A DNA stretch of 64,000 nucleotides, taken from Streptomyces lavendulae subsp. lavendulae. Lineage in GTDB: Bacteria; Actinomycetota; Actinomycetes; Streptomycetales; Streptomycetaceae. Positions 34,021-42,186 of the stretch are shown in pieces. Both the position numbers and the translations under genes were made by a program. Where the stretch lies: assembly GCF_002803845.1 (NCBI RefSeq), contig NZ_CP024985.1, forward strand, positions 7,575,501-7,639,500. The letters are read 5' to 3'. Below the pieces are notes generated by a model. The model ran no database searches and was not told the DNA's origin. It saw only the letters and a program-made list of their open reading frames with translations. Each line of letters opens with the position of its first letter. Position 1 is the stretch's first letter.

Positions 34021-34179
34021 GCAGCAGCACCCACGCGCCGGCCTCACGGCGATGCCGCATACGGCATCGGTACGACACGGCCCGTGAGCTTCCGACATCA
34101 GCCAGTCCCGCCGGACTTCGCGGCGGCCGTCGACGCACCGGCCGCCGCGGCGAACCGACCTGCCGCACGCGGGTGCGGG

Positions 34180-34608
34180 CTACGCCTGCCGGAGTTCGAG
34201 CACCGGAATGGTGCGGATCCCGGCGGTCTGGCGTTCGTAGTCGGCAAAGCCGGGGTAGCGCCGCGCCTGCTCGGCGTAGACGCGGTCGCGTTCGGCGCCG
34301 GTCAGTTCGCGGACGGTCACGCGGTAGGCCGCGGTACCGCGTTCTACGGAGCCCTCACCGGCGGCCGTGAGGTTGCGGTACCAGTCCGGGTCGGTGGGTG
34401 CTCCCGCCTTGCTCGCGAAGACGTAGACGATGTCCGGCTCGGTGTCGTGCGGAAGGTACATCATCGGACTGACGCGCTCCTGCCCGGTCTTGCGGCCGCG
34501 GTGATGGACGAGGAGCAGCGGAGCACCCTCGAAGGCCCCGCCGACCTTGCCCTCGTTCGCCCGGAACTCCGCGATGACCTGCGCGTTCCAGTCGGCTGCT
34601 TCGCTCAT
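34180..34608 (-). CDS. Deazaflavin (F420)-dependent nitroreductase-like protein (DDN family)
   Basis: 142 residues from ATG 34608 with GGAG upstream. The family pattern is visible: NAQVIAEFRANEGKVGGAFEGAPLLLVHHRGRKTG, then RVSPMMYLPHDTEPDIVYVFASKAGAPTDPDWYRNLTA. DDN-family split-barrel proteins bind F420 and reduce quinones or nitro compounds. It precedes the terminator of the large biosynthetic operon but is separated from it, so it is probably unrelated to that pathway. Confidence 0.88.
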   Translation of the reverse strand: MSEAADWNAQVIAEFRANEGKVGGAFEGAPLLLVHHRGRKTGQERVSPMMYLPHDTEPDIVYVFASKAGAPTDPDWYRNLTAAGEGSVERGTAAYRVTVRELTGAERDRVYAEQARRYPGFADYERQTAGIRTIPVLELRQA

Positions 34609-34706
34609 GTCGCATCTCCTGTCGTTCACGATCCGGGTCGTGCGCCGGGCGAGGGAGAATCTTCCTCCGATCGGAGACCTCCTGCCAGGAGGCGGGCCGC
34701 CGCGAT

Positions 34707-34731
34707 CCCGTCCACCAGCCGGGTGGACGGG
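34707..34731 (-). terminator. Terminator of the azasugar-type operon
   Basis: Perfect 10-bp inverted repeat CCCGTCCACC / GGTGGACGGG with a 5-nt loop, 38 bp past the stop of the last gene (34769) of the minus-strand operon. It marks the likely downstream limit of that cluster. Confidence 0.7.
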
Positions 34732-34768
34732 TATCACCGAAAGGCGGCTCGCCGTACGGGGCCCGGTC

Positions 34769-36139
34769 TCAGTCGGCGGCGGAGGCCGGATCGTCGAGTT
34801 CGTGCAGACCCGCCGGGTCCTCGTCGGTCAGCAGCTCCCCGGCCGCCGTGACGAAGCGCTGGGCGTGGCCGCGGTGGACGCAGAGGAGTTGGTCGCGGGT
34901 GCCGGTCCGGTCCCGGTGCACGGCCAGCGCCGGACCGTACTTGCTGCTGTGACCCGGCATCGCGGTGTCCGTGCTCCATCCCGTGCCATCGAACGCGGAC
35001 CACCACAGCTGCTGGCGGGCGGGGTCCCGGTGGACGCACATCAGCGTGCCGTCGAAGACGGCGAGGCCGATGTTGCTGCGGGTACGGTGGCCCGGCAGTG
35101 CGCCCTCGGACGTCCAGGCGGTGCCGCGCAGCCTGGCCCAGTGGATCGCCCCGTCCTTGGGGTTGCCGTACAGCAGGTGCAGGTCGCCGTCGTACACGGC
35201 GAGCGCCGGGGACCTCGTGGTGGCGCAGCCGGGGACGGGTTCGGGGGTCGTCCAGCCGAGGCCGTCCCGGCTGGTGGTGACCATGATCCGCTGGGCGGCG
35301 TCGGCGTAGGCGAGGTGGAGCGCGTCGTCGAAGACGGCCAGCGCCGGGCCGTAGACGCTCTCGGCGTCCGGGACCGGCCGGTCCGGCGTCCAGGTACCAC
35401 CGTCGTAGGAGGTCAGTGCCATGCCCCAGTCGCCCGAGCCGCCGCGGTGCGCGCAGTACAGGCGGTCCTGGAACACGGCCAGGGCCGGGCTGCCCAGGGT
35501 GTGGTGGGCGGGGAACGGCTGGTCCTCGGACCAGCCGCCGTCCGCGCGGTGTGCGGTCCACCACAGGTCGGGGTCATCGCCCCGGCCCTGGTAGACGCAG
35601 TACAGGTCGTCGCGGAAGACGGCCAGGGCCGGTGTTTCGGAGGCGTAGCGCGCCGTGAACTGGACGTCGGCCCCCCAGCCTCCGCCCGGTTCGAACACGC
35701 TGAACCACAGGCCGGTCTCGCGCGGTGGCGCGTCGAGGGCCACGGGGGCGAGGAGGGTGGGCGCGGACCACGGCGAGACCAGCTCGCACCCGGCGCCCCG
35801 GGTGGCCGCCCCGATCCGTCCGGCCCGTCCGGCCAGCCCCGCGCCGACGGTTTCGGCGAGGGCCTCGGGCAGGGAGCCCGCGAGCACTTCCTCCACCAGG
35901 CGGGGGAAGCCGCCGTCGGACCCGGAGCGGTCGGGGCGTGCGAGGCGGTCGGCGGCGCGCTGGTCGAGGCGGAGGGCGAAGCCCCATTCCAGCAGGCGGA
36001 CGGAGACGGCCGCCCCCGCCGCGGCGAGCTCCTCGCCCGCCCGTTCCGCGTTCTCCACGGCCTTGGCCGACGGAGCGTCCGTGCCGGACTCCGGTGCCCT
36101 GCCGCTCTGCCGCCCGGGGGCGGCGCCTTCGATCGCCAT
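34769..36139 (-). CDS. Beta-propeller lectin-like protein
   Basis: 456 residues from ATG 36139 (GGAG upstream). An alpha-helical N-terminal region (about 1-120) precedes at least six repeats of about 45-48 residues built on the pattern PALAVF-x-D-x-L-x-C-V-x-R, LWW, then a DG-x-W turn and a PGH-type loop. The repeats resemble PLL-type or tectonin-like lectin propellers. Such folds bind sugars. No signal peptide is seen, so it is probably cytoplasmic. It is the last gene in the operon, 88 bp after the MOSC gene. Its role could be to bind the sugar product or a polysaccharide; it might also be a passenger gene. Confidence 0.7.
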   Translation of the reverse strand: MAIEGAAPGRQSGRAPESGTDAPSAKAVENAERAGEELAAAGAAVSVRLLEWGFALRLDQRAADRLARPDRSGSDGGFPRLVEEVLAGSLPEALAETVGAGLAGRAGRIGAATRGAGCELVSPWSAPTLLAPVALDAPPRETGLWFSVFEPGGGWGADVQFTARYASETPALAVFRDDLYCVYQGRGDDPDLWWTAHRADGGWSEDQPFPAHHTLGSPALAVFQDRLYCAHRGGSGDWGMALTSYDGGTWTPDRPVPDAESVYGPALAVFDDALHLAYADAAQRIMVTTSRDGLGWTTPEPVPGCATTRSPALAVYDGDLHLLYGNPKDGAIHWARLRGTAWTSEGALPGHRTRSNIGLAVFDGTLMCVHRDPARQQLWWSAFDGTGWSTDTAMPGHSSKYGPALAVHRDRTGTRDQLLCVHRGHAQRFVTAAGELLTDEDPAGLHELDDPASAAD

Positions 36140-36227
36140 GCTGTCTCCTGCCTGCTGGGCCGCCGCCGGGCCGTGGGCCCGCGGGCGAGGGATGCGGAAG
36201 AGGTCGGGGTGGGTGTCCTTGCCGCCC

Positions 36228-36779
36228 TCAGGGAAGGTCGGACGCAACGGGGGGTACGAGCTGCCGCGCGTCGTGCGGCAGCGGGAGGATCGGGTCGCCC
36301 ACGCGGATCGTCCCGCCGCGGACCACCTCGGCCCGCAGGCCGCCGCGGTGCAGCAGGCCGCGGATCAGGCCGGGGCGGACCAGTTGTTCGAGGCGGGCGC
36401 AGGGTTCGCTGAGTTTGAGACCGCGCAGGATCACCGTGCCGATCCGGAACTCCCTGTCCACGAGCGGGTTGAGCCGGATCCCGCGGCAGACGAGGTTGCG
36501 CCGGCATTCGGCGGGGGTGAGCGTGATGCCGTCTTCGCGGGCCAGGGCCTCCAGCACCTCGGCCTCGATGAGGGTGACGTCGCAGACCCCGGACGCCCGG
36601 CCGGCGCCCCGGCGCCGGGGCCTGGGTCCCTCGCCCGCCCAGTAGTTGCGGTCCCCCGCCAGCCCGCGGCCGGTCACCGCGCGGGCCCGTGCCACGCGGA
36701 AGGTGGGATCTCCGGTGCGCGCGGCGAGGTGCAGGGAGGCGACCCGGCCGGTTCCGTGGGGCGGCGCGGTCTGTGCCAT
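36228..36779 (-). CDS. MOSC-domain protein
   Basis: 183 residues, a stand-alone MOSC domain. Family features: GRGLAGDRNYW (about 38-48), ECRRNLVCRGIRLNPLV (about 91-107) and the conserved Cys in LSEPCARLEQL (about 123-133), the usual thiol ligand of the molybdenum cofactor. MOSC proteins (YiiM, YcbX, mARC) reduce N-hydroxylated compounds or carry sulfur. Its ribosome binding site (AAGGAG) overlaps the end of the carrier-protein gene, so it belongs to this operon. Beside an AurF-like oxygenase it may act on an N-oxidised intermediate; that is inference. Confidence 0.85.
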   Translation of the reverse strand: MAQTAPPHGTGRVASLHLAARTGDPTFRVARARAVTGRGLAGDRNYWAGEGPRPRRRGAGRASGVCDVTLIEAEVLEALAREDGITLTPAECRRNLVCRGIRLNPLVDREFRIGTVILRGLKLSEPCARLEQLVRPGLIRGLLHRGGLRAEVVRGGTIRVGDPILPLPHDARQLVPPVASDLP

Positions 36780-36786
36780 GGGCGGT

Positions 36787-37020
36787 TCACTCCTTCAGGA
36801 AGTGATCCGTGAGGGACCGAAGGGTGCGGAACTGGTTCACGTCGATCTGGTCGAGCCGCAGTTCCCGGCCGATCAGGTCCTCCAGCATCAGGATGAACTC
36901 CATGAAGCCGAGGGAGTCGATCAGCCGGTTCTCGATCAGGTCGAGGTCCTCCGGTATCTCCTCGACGGTGGGGTTGTGTTCGCGCAGCCAGTCCACGACC
37001 GGCTTGATCGCGTCGTCCAT
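36787..37020 (-). CDS. Acyl/aminoacyl carrier protein
   Basis: 77 residues. A four-helix carrier protein with the phosphopantetheine attachment serine in LIDSLGFMEF (Ser36). Acidic overall (helix 2 and 3: EDLIGRELRLDQID), as expected. ATG 37020 is used; GTG 37026 is also possible. It sits two genes downstream of the amino acid:carrier-protein ligase gene, the arrangement known for that ligase family, where a dedicated carrier protein is aminoacylated on its pantetheine thiol. It probably holds the amino acid while the oxygenase and flavoenzyme of this operon act on it. Confidence 0.9.
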   Translation of the reverse strand: MDDAIKPVVDWLREHNPTVEEIPEDLDLIENRLIDSLGFMEFILMLEDLIGRELRLDQIDVNQFRTLRSLTDHFLKE

Positions 37021-37027
37021 GGTCACG

Positions 37028-38038
37028 TCACCTCTCCTGGATCCGGTGCAGCTGTCGGGAGCCCCTCGGGGGCCGGTGCGCGCGCTCGTACTCCAGGCGG
37101 ACCCGGGCAACGGTGACGGCGGCCGGGTGCGGGGCGGTGACGCGGGTGCAGGACCGGCCGCAGTACATGGCCATCTCCTCGATGCGGCCGGTGGTGGCCT
37201 CGCTCGGAGCCGCCGCACTGTAGCGCGGTACCGGGTACGCCCGGCCGTCCACCCGGGTGGTGGCCAGGAAGGTGGCCGGGGCGCGCTCCGAGGTGCCGGT
37301 GAGGGGGTTGCGCAGGACGCGGTGCGGGCGGTTCGGCCAGCCGATGTCGAAGAGGGAGGTGATGAGGGTGTCGTCGGCCACGGCCTCGACCACCCGGCGT
37401 TTGAACTTCGGGTGCGCGGCGGATTCCGCGGCCGGGACGAACAGGGTTCCGGCCATGGCCCCGTCCGCGCCGCGCGCCACGGCCTCCGCGAGGTCCTTCC
37501 CGGTGGCGATCCCGCCCGCGACGGCCAGGACCGCCTGCGGGTGGCGGGCCCGGACGGCGGCCAGCAGGAGGTCCACGGGCAGTCGGCCGAGCAGGTGGCC
37601 GCCGGCTTCGGTGCCCTGGAGGACCAGGACCGCCGCGCCCCTGCCGAGGGCCGTGTCGGCGTCCGCGGGGGTGCCGACCTGGACCACCAGCGGGTGTCCG
37701 GCTGCCCGCACGGCCCGGGCCGCGTCGGTGTCGGGCAGCCCGAAGGAGGTCACGAAGCAGCCCCGGGGCAGTTCGGGCAGGACGGCCCGGAGCTGGTCCA
37801 GGCAGCCGGCCGGCCCGGTGACCTCGGGAACCACGTTCACCCCGAACGGGCGGCCGGTGGCGGCCGCCACCTCCCGGACCAGCCGGGCGGCCCGCCCGGG
37901 CGCTTCCCTGTACAGCGCGAGGGTCCCGCCCGCTCCGGCCCGGGACACCTCGGCGCACAGTCCGGGTCCGGCGACGGCGCCCATTCCGGCCTGGAGCAGC
38001 GGCAGTTCGAGCCCGAGCCGGGCGGCCAGCCGGGTCAC
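37028..38038 (-). CDS. FMN-dependent enzyme, nitronate monooxygenase/enoyl reductase family
   Basis: 336 residues from GTG 38038, overlapping the ligase stop (GTGA). A TIM barrel of the NMO/2-nitropropane dioxygenase family: LPLLQAGMGAVAGPGLC, the flavin-side VLQGTEAGGHLLG with the conserved His, and the phosphate-binding VAGGIATGKDL and GAMAGTLF. The C-terminal extension (about 250-336) is Arg-rich and unlike standard NMO. Relatives oxidise nitronates (NMO) or reduce enoyl thioesters (FabK, PfaD). Coupled to the carrier-protein system, it could act on a carrier-bound substrate. Which reaction cannot be decided from sequence. Confidence 0.82.
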   Translation of the reverse strand: MTRLAARLGLELPLLQAGMGAVAGPGLCAEVSRAGAGGTLALYREAPGRAARLVREVAAATGRPFGVNVVPEVTGPAGCLDQLRAVLPELPRGCFVTSFGLPDTDAARAVRAAGHPLVVQVGTPADADTALGRGAAVLVLQGTEAGGHLLGRLPVDLLLAAVRARHPQAVLAVAGGIATGKDLAEAVARGADGAMAGTLFVPAAESAAHPKFKRRVVEAVADDTLITSLFDIGWPNRPHRVLRNPLTGTSERAPATFLATTRVDGRAYPVPRYSAAAPSEATTGRIEEMAMYCGRSCTRVTAPHPAAVTVARVRLEYERAHRPPRGSRQLHRIQER

Positions 38039-38901
38039 GAGCGTTCCCCTGCCCGCAGCACCGCGCGGTGCGCGGCGGCCAGGTCGCCTTCGAAGAGGTC
38101 GCCCAGGACGTGCACCCAGCGTTCCAGGCCGAAGGCGACGCAGCCGGTGAACGCCGGCCGGCCCGCGTGGCCGATGGCGCGCCGCTCGCCGAAGAAGTTG
38201 CGGTGGTTGTTGGTGGAGGCGACGGCGGTGCCGTCGGTGTGCAGGTACTCCTCCTTGACCGGGGCGAGCACCTGCATGACGGAGCGGGTGCCGTCCTTCT
38301 CGAAGAACGGGTCGGTGGCCGGCTGCCGGTCCAGGGTGAGGCCGAGGGCCGTGCCGAAGGCGAGGATCCGCTCCCGGTGCCGGTCCAGGTGGGTCCGTAC
38401 GGCCTCGGCGGAGCCGACGCACACGATCTCCCGCATGGTGAACCCCCAGAGCCTGCGCAGCCCGTCGTGATGGTCCTCGTTGCGGAAGCACTGCGCGGCG
38501 GTGGTGATCAGTACGGGGGTGTCGGCGCTGGTGCCGGTCAGGTGCAGGAAGCAGCCGTAGCAGGCCGCGGAGGGCAGCATGTGGGTGGCGTCGGCCAGCT
38601 CGGCCGCGGGCAGTGCGCCGGCCCCGGACGGAGCCCCGGCGAGGCCGGCCAGCCGGTCGGGGCGGATCCGGGTGACCGGGCTGCCCAGGTGCGGGAAGTT
38701 GCGGAAGTAGTCGAGGGACCGCAGGTCTTCGGTCCGCAGCAGCGGCGGGTAGCTCTGCTGGCGGGCCCCGGCCTCGGTGGCCCAGCGGGTGAACACCGTG
38801 TCGAGTGCGTTCCTCAGCAGGACGGCGGGCTCGTCGAAGGTGGCCAGTCCGTCCCGGACCGACCAGGTGGTCCCGGTCGCCGTGGGGTCAGTGACGGGCA
38901 T
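38035..38901 (-). CDS. Amino acid:[carrier protein] ligase (SerRS-like class II enzyme)
   Basis: 288 residues: a class II aminoacyl-tRNA synthetase catalytic core without tRNA-binding domains. Motif 2 is FRNEDHHDGLRRLWGFTMRE (Arg140, Glu142) and motif 3 is GLERW (Arg261). Cys114, Glu158 and Cys254 have nearly the spacing of the zinc ligands in atypical SerRS and in the Bradyrhizobium amino acid:[carrier protein] ligases, which activate glycine or alanine and load them on a carrier protein. A carrier protein is encoded two genes downstream. It overlaps the oxygenase gene by 14 bp and the flavoenzyme by 4 bp. Glycine or alanine is the expected substrate; this is from family knowledge. Confidence 0.88.
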   Translation of the reverse strand: MPVTDPTATGTTWSVRDGLATFDEPAVLLRNALDTVFTRWATEAGARQQSYPPLLRTEDLRSLDYFRNFPHLGSPVTRIRPDRLAGLAGAPSGAGALPAAELADATHMLPSAACYGCFLHLTGTSADTPVLITTAAQCFRNEDHHDGLRRLWGFTMREIVCVGSAEAVRTHLDRHRERILAFGTALGLTLDRQPATDPFFEKDGTRSVMQVLAPVKEEYLHTDGTAVASTNNHRNFFGERRAIGHAGRPAFTGCVAFGLERWVHVLGDLFEGDLAAAHRAVLRAGERS

Positions 38902-39811
38902 CGAACACCCCGATCCGGTGGAGGAAGTCGGTGGTCTTGCGCAGGACCTTGGCGTGGGCCGCCTGCCGGGCCGGGTGGGCGAGCAGCCGTCCGCGCAGCG
39001 CGAATCCGTTCGCGAGGCCCGCGTCCCGGTAGACGGCCGGGTTGTAGAAGGACTCCATGCTGGTGGTGATGTAGCGGCCGAGATAGCTGCGCAGTTCGAG
39101 CCGGGCCGTCTCGTCCAGGCCGCCGTCGAGGAGCCGCTGCCACAGCAGTTGCACCAGGCGGCAGCCGAAGGCGATGTGCCGGGACTCGTCCTGGTGGTGC
39201 AGCCGGTTGATGTGCCGGATGGTCGCGTGCAGGCGGCGGTCGGCTGCCAGCTGGACGTTGTAGTGGTCGACGATCTGCTCGAAGATCAGGATCCGGGCGA
39301 ACACGAGGAAGTTCTCGACGTCCGGGTCGCGCGGGGCCTCCGGAAGTCTGACCGACTTGTCGGGGTAGATCTTGTCGGCGTACTTGAGGCAGAAGGTGGC
39401 GAAGAACCACATGTGGTCGTTCTCCTCGCCGATGAAGTGGTGGAAGAACTCGGAGGGGAGCTCGAAGCCGGGTGTGTGGACGCGCCGGGTGACCTCGATG
39501 AGCAGTTCGCGGATTCCGTGCACGTTGAGGCTGTAGAAGTTGACGCTCTCCCACCGGCCCAGTGCCCGGAGCTGGGCCGGGCTCAGTTCGTCGAACAGCT
39601 CGGTCCCGTGGACGGAGAGCAGTTCGGGGGACATCCAGAGCCCGTCGGTGGGGATGGCGGGCGGCCAGTCGAAGGTGGTGAACGGGTTGTAGTAGTCCGC
39701 GGTGGCCTTGTCGGAGAGCCGGTCGAGCAGGACCCTGAACTCGGTGTCGTCCGCCGTGGCGGTGCCGGCCGCCGCGGCGGGCGGGGTGTTCCGGGGATGC
39801 ATGTGCGTCAC
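38888..39811 (-). CDS. AurF/CmlI-like diiron oxygenase
   Basis: 307 residues, helical, ferritin-like. All likely iron ligands are visible: Glu88 (RWESVNF), Glu130 and His133 (EENDH), Glu178 (LIFEQIVDHYN), His205, Glu209 and His212 (HHQDESRH). The extra His matches the seven-ligand site of AurF, the p-aminobenzoate N-oxygenase, and CmlI. Such enzymes oxidise amines to hydroxylamine or nitro, and CmlI-type pathways use carrier-bound substrates. Its start overlaps the phosphatase stop (ATGA) and its end overlaps the ligase start, so the three are coupled. A likely substrate is the aminoacyl-carrier thioester; oxidation at nitrogen or at the alpha carbon are both possible. Confidence 0.85.
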   Translation of the reverse strand: MTHMHPRNTPPAAAAGTATADDTEFRVLLDRLSDKATADYYNPFTTFDWPPAIPTDGLWMSPELLSVHGTELFDELSPAQLRALGRWESVNFYSLNVHGIRELLIEVTRRVHTPGFELPSEFFHHFIGEENDHMWFFATFCLKYADKIYPDKSVRLPEAPRDPDVENFLVFARILIFEQIVDHYNVQLAADRRLHATIRHINRLHHQDESRHIAFGCRLVQLLWQRLLDGGLDETARLELRSYLGRYITTSMESFYNPAVYRDAGLANGFALRGRLLAHPARQAAHAKVLRKTTDFLHRIGVFDARH

Positions 39812-40764
39812 TCCTTCCAGCGGACGGCCGACAGCAGGGCCCGGTGGAGTTCGGGGGTGGACGCGGCCACGCAGGACCGCTGGTTGTCGATGCTCAGGTC
39901 GGTCAGTACGGTCTCGCCGAGGGGCTGTCCGTAGCCGTCGGTGATGACCGCTCCGGCCCGCTCGGCGAGGAAGACGGCCGCCGCGATGTCGTACGGGAAC
40001 AGGTGCAGGACCCGGCCGTTGCCGACGCGCTCGAACTCGGGCAGCAGCGCCGGATCGTCGCGCAGCAGCCGGTTGCCGATGTCCACGTACGCGTCGAGCT
40101 GGCCGGTGAGCAGCCGGGAGATGGACCAGGTGGCGCTGTTGAAGACGAAGACCCCGCCGGTGTTGGCCGAGCGGTCGACGAGGTGGCCGTAGGCCTCGGT
40201 CATCAGGCGGGCCGGGTGGCCGTTGAACTCCAGGGACCAGAACATCCGCGCGGGGTCGGTGGTGCGGGTCAGTGCCGGGACGGGGTGGTCGTAGCCGTGC
40301 GCCGTGATGCCGGGCGTCGCCAGGTCCCCGTAGAGGTAGGCGCCCGTGCGCAGTTCCATGAGCAGCGCGTGCTCGACGTCGGCGATGCGCGGGCGCTGTG
40401 ACATACGGGCGACGGCGACCGAGACGGTGGCCGACTCCAGGCCGGCGACGGCGGGCCGGGTGCCGTCGATGGGGTCGACGACCAGCAGGTGGGAGGGGTC
40501 CGTGCCGTGGTACTGCAGGCCGCGGTCCTCGGAGTAGACGGCGACGGGCAGGTCGTGACCGACGACGTACTTCCAGACGGCGGCCTCCGCGACCTCGTCG
40601 AGGCCGAACTGGGCGTCCCCGCCCGGCGAATGGCCCCGGACGAGGCGACTGCCGGCCCGGTGCCGGGCGGCCAGCACGGCCTCGCGGACGGCACCGGCGA
40701 GACCGGTCGCGTACCGCCGCCAGGCCGCGGCCCCCGGCGGGCGGCCGTGTGCGGTGCCCGTCAT
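39808..40764 (-). CDS. Inositol-monophosphatase-like phosphatase
   Basis: 318 residues from ATG 40764, overlapping the aminotransferase stop (ATGA). The metal site LLVVDPIDGTRPA (Asp97, Asp100, Thr102) is the IMPase signature. Motif C is LFPYDIAAAVFLAERAGAVITD, with Tyr in place of the usual Trp before Asp. The first metal motif is VYSEDRG rather than GEE, so it is a divergent member. In azasugar gene sets such as Bacillus gabT1-yktC1-gutB1, a phosphatase of this family removes phosphate from the aminated fructose-6-phosphate product. That role fits this operon. Confidence 0.88.
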   Translation of the reverse strand: MTGTAHGRPPGAAAWRRYATGLAGAVREAVLAARHRAGSRLVRGHSPGGDAQFGLDEVAEAAVWKYVVGHDLPVAVYSEDRGLQYHGTDPSHLLVVDPIDGTRPAVAGLESATVSVAVARMSQRPRIADVEHALLMELRTGAYLYGDLATPGITAHGYDHPVPALTRTTDPARMFWSLEFNGHPARLMTEAYGHLVDRSANTGGVFVFNSATWSISRLLTGQLDAYVDIGNRLLRDDPALLPEFERVGNGRVLHLFPYDIAAAVFLAERAGAVITDGYGQPLGETVLTDLSIDNQRSCVAASTPELHRALLSAVRWKE

Positions 40765-42083
40765 ACGGCGGCCTCCGCGGCGAACAGGGCTTCGAGCCGG
40801 TCGCAGAGCAGATCGGCCTCGGCGCGGGTGAGGATCAGCGGCGGGCGGATCTTGATCACGTTCCCCCGTCCGTAACGTGAGGTGCGCAGGATCAGGCCGT
40901 GGTCCATGCCGCGCCGGGCGAGGGCCTGGGCGCGTTCGCTGTGCGGGCGGCCCGCGTCGTCGCCGATCTCGATCCCGATCATCAGGCCGAGGCCCCGTAC
41001 GTCCACGACGGCGGGGTGCGCGGCGGCCAGTGCGCGCAGCCGTTCCATGATGTGGGCGCCGACCTCCCGGACGTTCTCCAGGAAGCCGGGGCGGCCTATC
41101 ACGTCGAGGGTGGTGGCCGCGGCGGCGGCGGCGAGTACGTTGCCGCCGTAGGTGAAGGAGTGGTGGTCGCTGCTGAGCCCGGACATCCGCTCGTCGGCGA
41201 CGATGGCCGCGATCTGGGCGCCGGAGCCGCCGAGTCCCTTCGCGGTGGTCAGGATGTCGGGCCGGACCCCGTAGTGCTCGGCGGCGAACATCCGGCCGAC
41301 CCGGCCGATGCCGGTCTGGATCTCGTCGAAGACGAGAGCGATGCCCCGTTCGTCGCACAGGGCGCGGAGCGCGGGCAGGTAGCCGTCGGGGGGCACGATG
41401 TTGCCGCCGCTGCCGGAGACCGGTTCGACGACCACGCAGGCGACGCTGCCGGAACTGGCGTGGTCGAGGAAGTCGTTGATGCGCTCGACGCAGAGCATGC
41501 CGCAGCTGTCGGGGCCCGCCTGGCGGTAGAAGCACCGCAGGCAGTAGGGGTCGGGGACCTGGAGCACGCCGGGCATCAGGTGCGGGAACGGGGCCTTGCG
41601 GAAGGACTCGCCCGACATGGTCGTCGTCATCATGGTCTGGCCGTGGTGGCTGCGGAACAGGGTGATGACGTCGCGGCGGCCCGTGGCGAGCTGCGCCATC
41701 TTGACCGCGCCCTCGTTGGCGGTGGAGCCGCCCGACACCTTGAGGTGCACCTTGGTCAGGTTCGGCGGGGTGACCTCGACCAGCCGCCGGACCAGCTCGT
41801 TGACGGGGGCGGTCTGGAAGGCGGAGGTGGTGTGCACCAGCCGCTCGACCTGGTCGCGCATGGCCTTGACCACTTCGGGGTGCCCGTAGCCGAGGCTCAG
41901 GTTGAAGGTGCCGGACGCGCAGTCCAGGTACTCGTTGCCGTCGGTGTCGTACAGGTGGACGCCTTCGCCGTGGTCCATCTCGTATGCGCTGACCGGGTAG
42001 TACAGGTGGTTCTGCGCGTAGCTCAGGGCATCGGCGCGGACGTCGCTCTGCGCATCGCATCGGGCGCGCATGAGATCGGCCAT
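40761..42083 (-). CDS. Class III (GabT-like) PLP aminotransferase
   Basis: 440 residues from ATG 42083 with AGGAG upstream. PLP Lys282 in LTTAKGLGG; DEIQTG at 253-258 binds the cofactor ring; GSTANEGAVK (about 119-128) holds the phosphate-side residues. A short Cys-rich insert (YCLRCFYRQAGPDSC, about 180-194) is present before the large-domain core. Members of this class transaminate GABA, ornithine and also sugar ketones. In azasugar pathways GabT1 aminates fructose-6-phosphate at C2. The coupled phosphatase and the nearby dehydrogenase and fructokinase make that role likely here. Confidence 0.88.
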   Translation of the reverse strand: MADLMRARCDAQSDVRADALSYAQNHLYYPVSAYEMDHGEGVHLYDTDGNEYLDCASGTFNLSLGYGHPEVVKAMRDQVERLVHTTSAFQTAPVNELVRRLVEVTPPNLTKVHLKVSGGSTANEGAVKMAQLATGRRDVITLFRSHHGQTMMTTTMSGESFRKAPFPHLMPGVLQVPDPYCLRCFYRQAGPDSCGMLCVERINDFLDHASSGSVACVVVEPVSGSGGNIVPPDGYLPALRALCDERGIALVFDEIQTGIGRVGRMFAAEHYGVRPDILTTAKGLGGSGAQIAAIVADERMSGLSSDHHSFTYGGNVLAAAAAATTLDVIGRPGFLENVREVGAHIMERLRALAAAHPAVVDVRGLGLMIGIEIGDDAGRPHSERAQALARRGMDHGLILRTSRYGRGNVIKIRPPLILTRAEADLLCDRLEALFAAEAAV

Positions 42084-42186
42084 GTTTCTCCTGTCGACTT
42101 CCGTCCCGCGGACACGGCGGACGGCGGATATCGAAATCTCCGGGCATCGGACTAGAGGGTTCCCTGCGGGATTTTGTGGCCTGATT

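Noticed and set aside
34547-36412. A 621-codon plus-strand frame across the propeller gene
   Set aside because: Antisense to the repeat-containing propeller protein, whose regular blades show which strand is coding.
36979-37218. Longer N-terminus for the carrier protein
   Set aside because: The upstream residues are Arg/Pro-rich and antisense-like, and a 77-residue carrier protein from ATG 37020 is the normal size.
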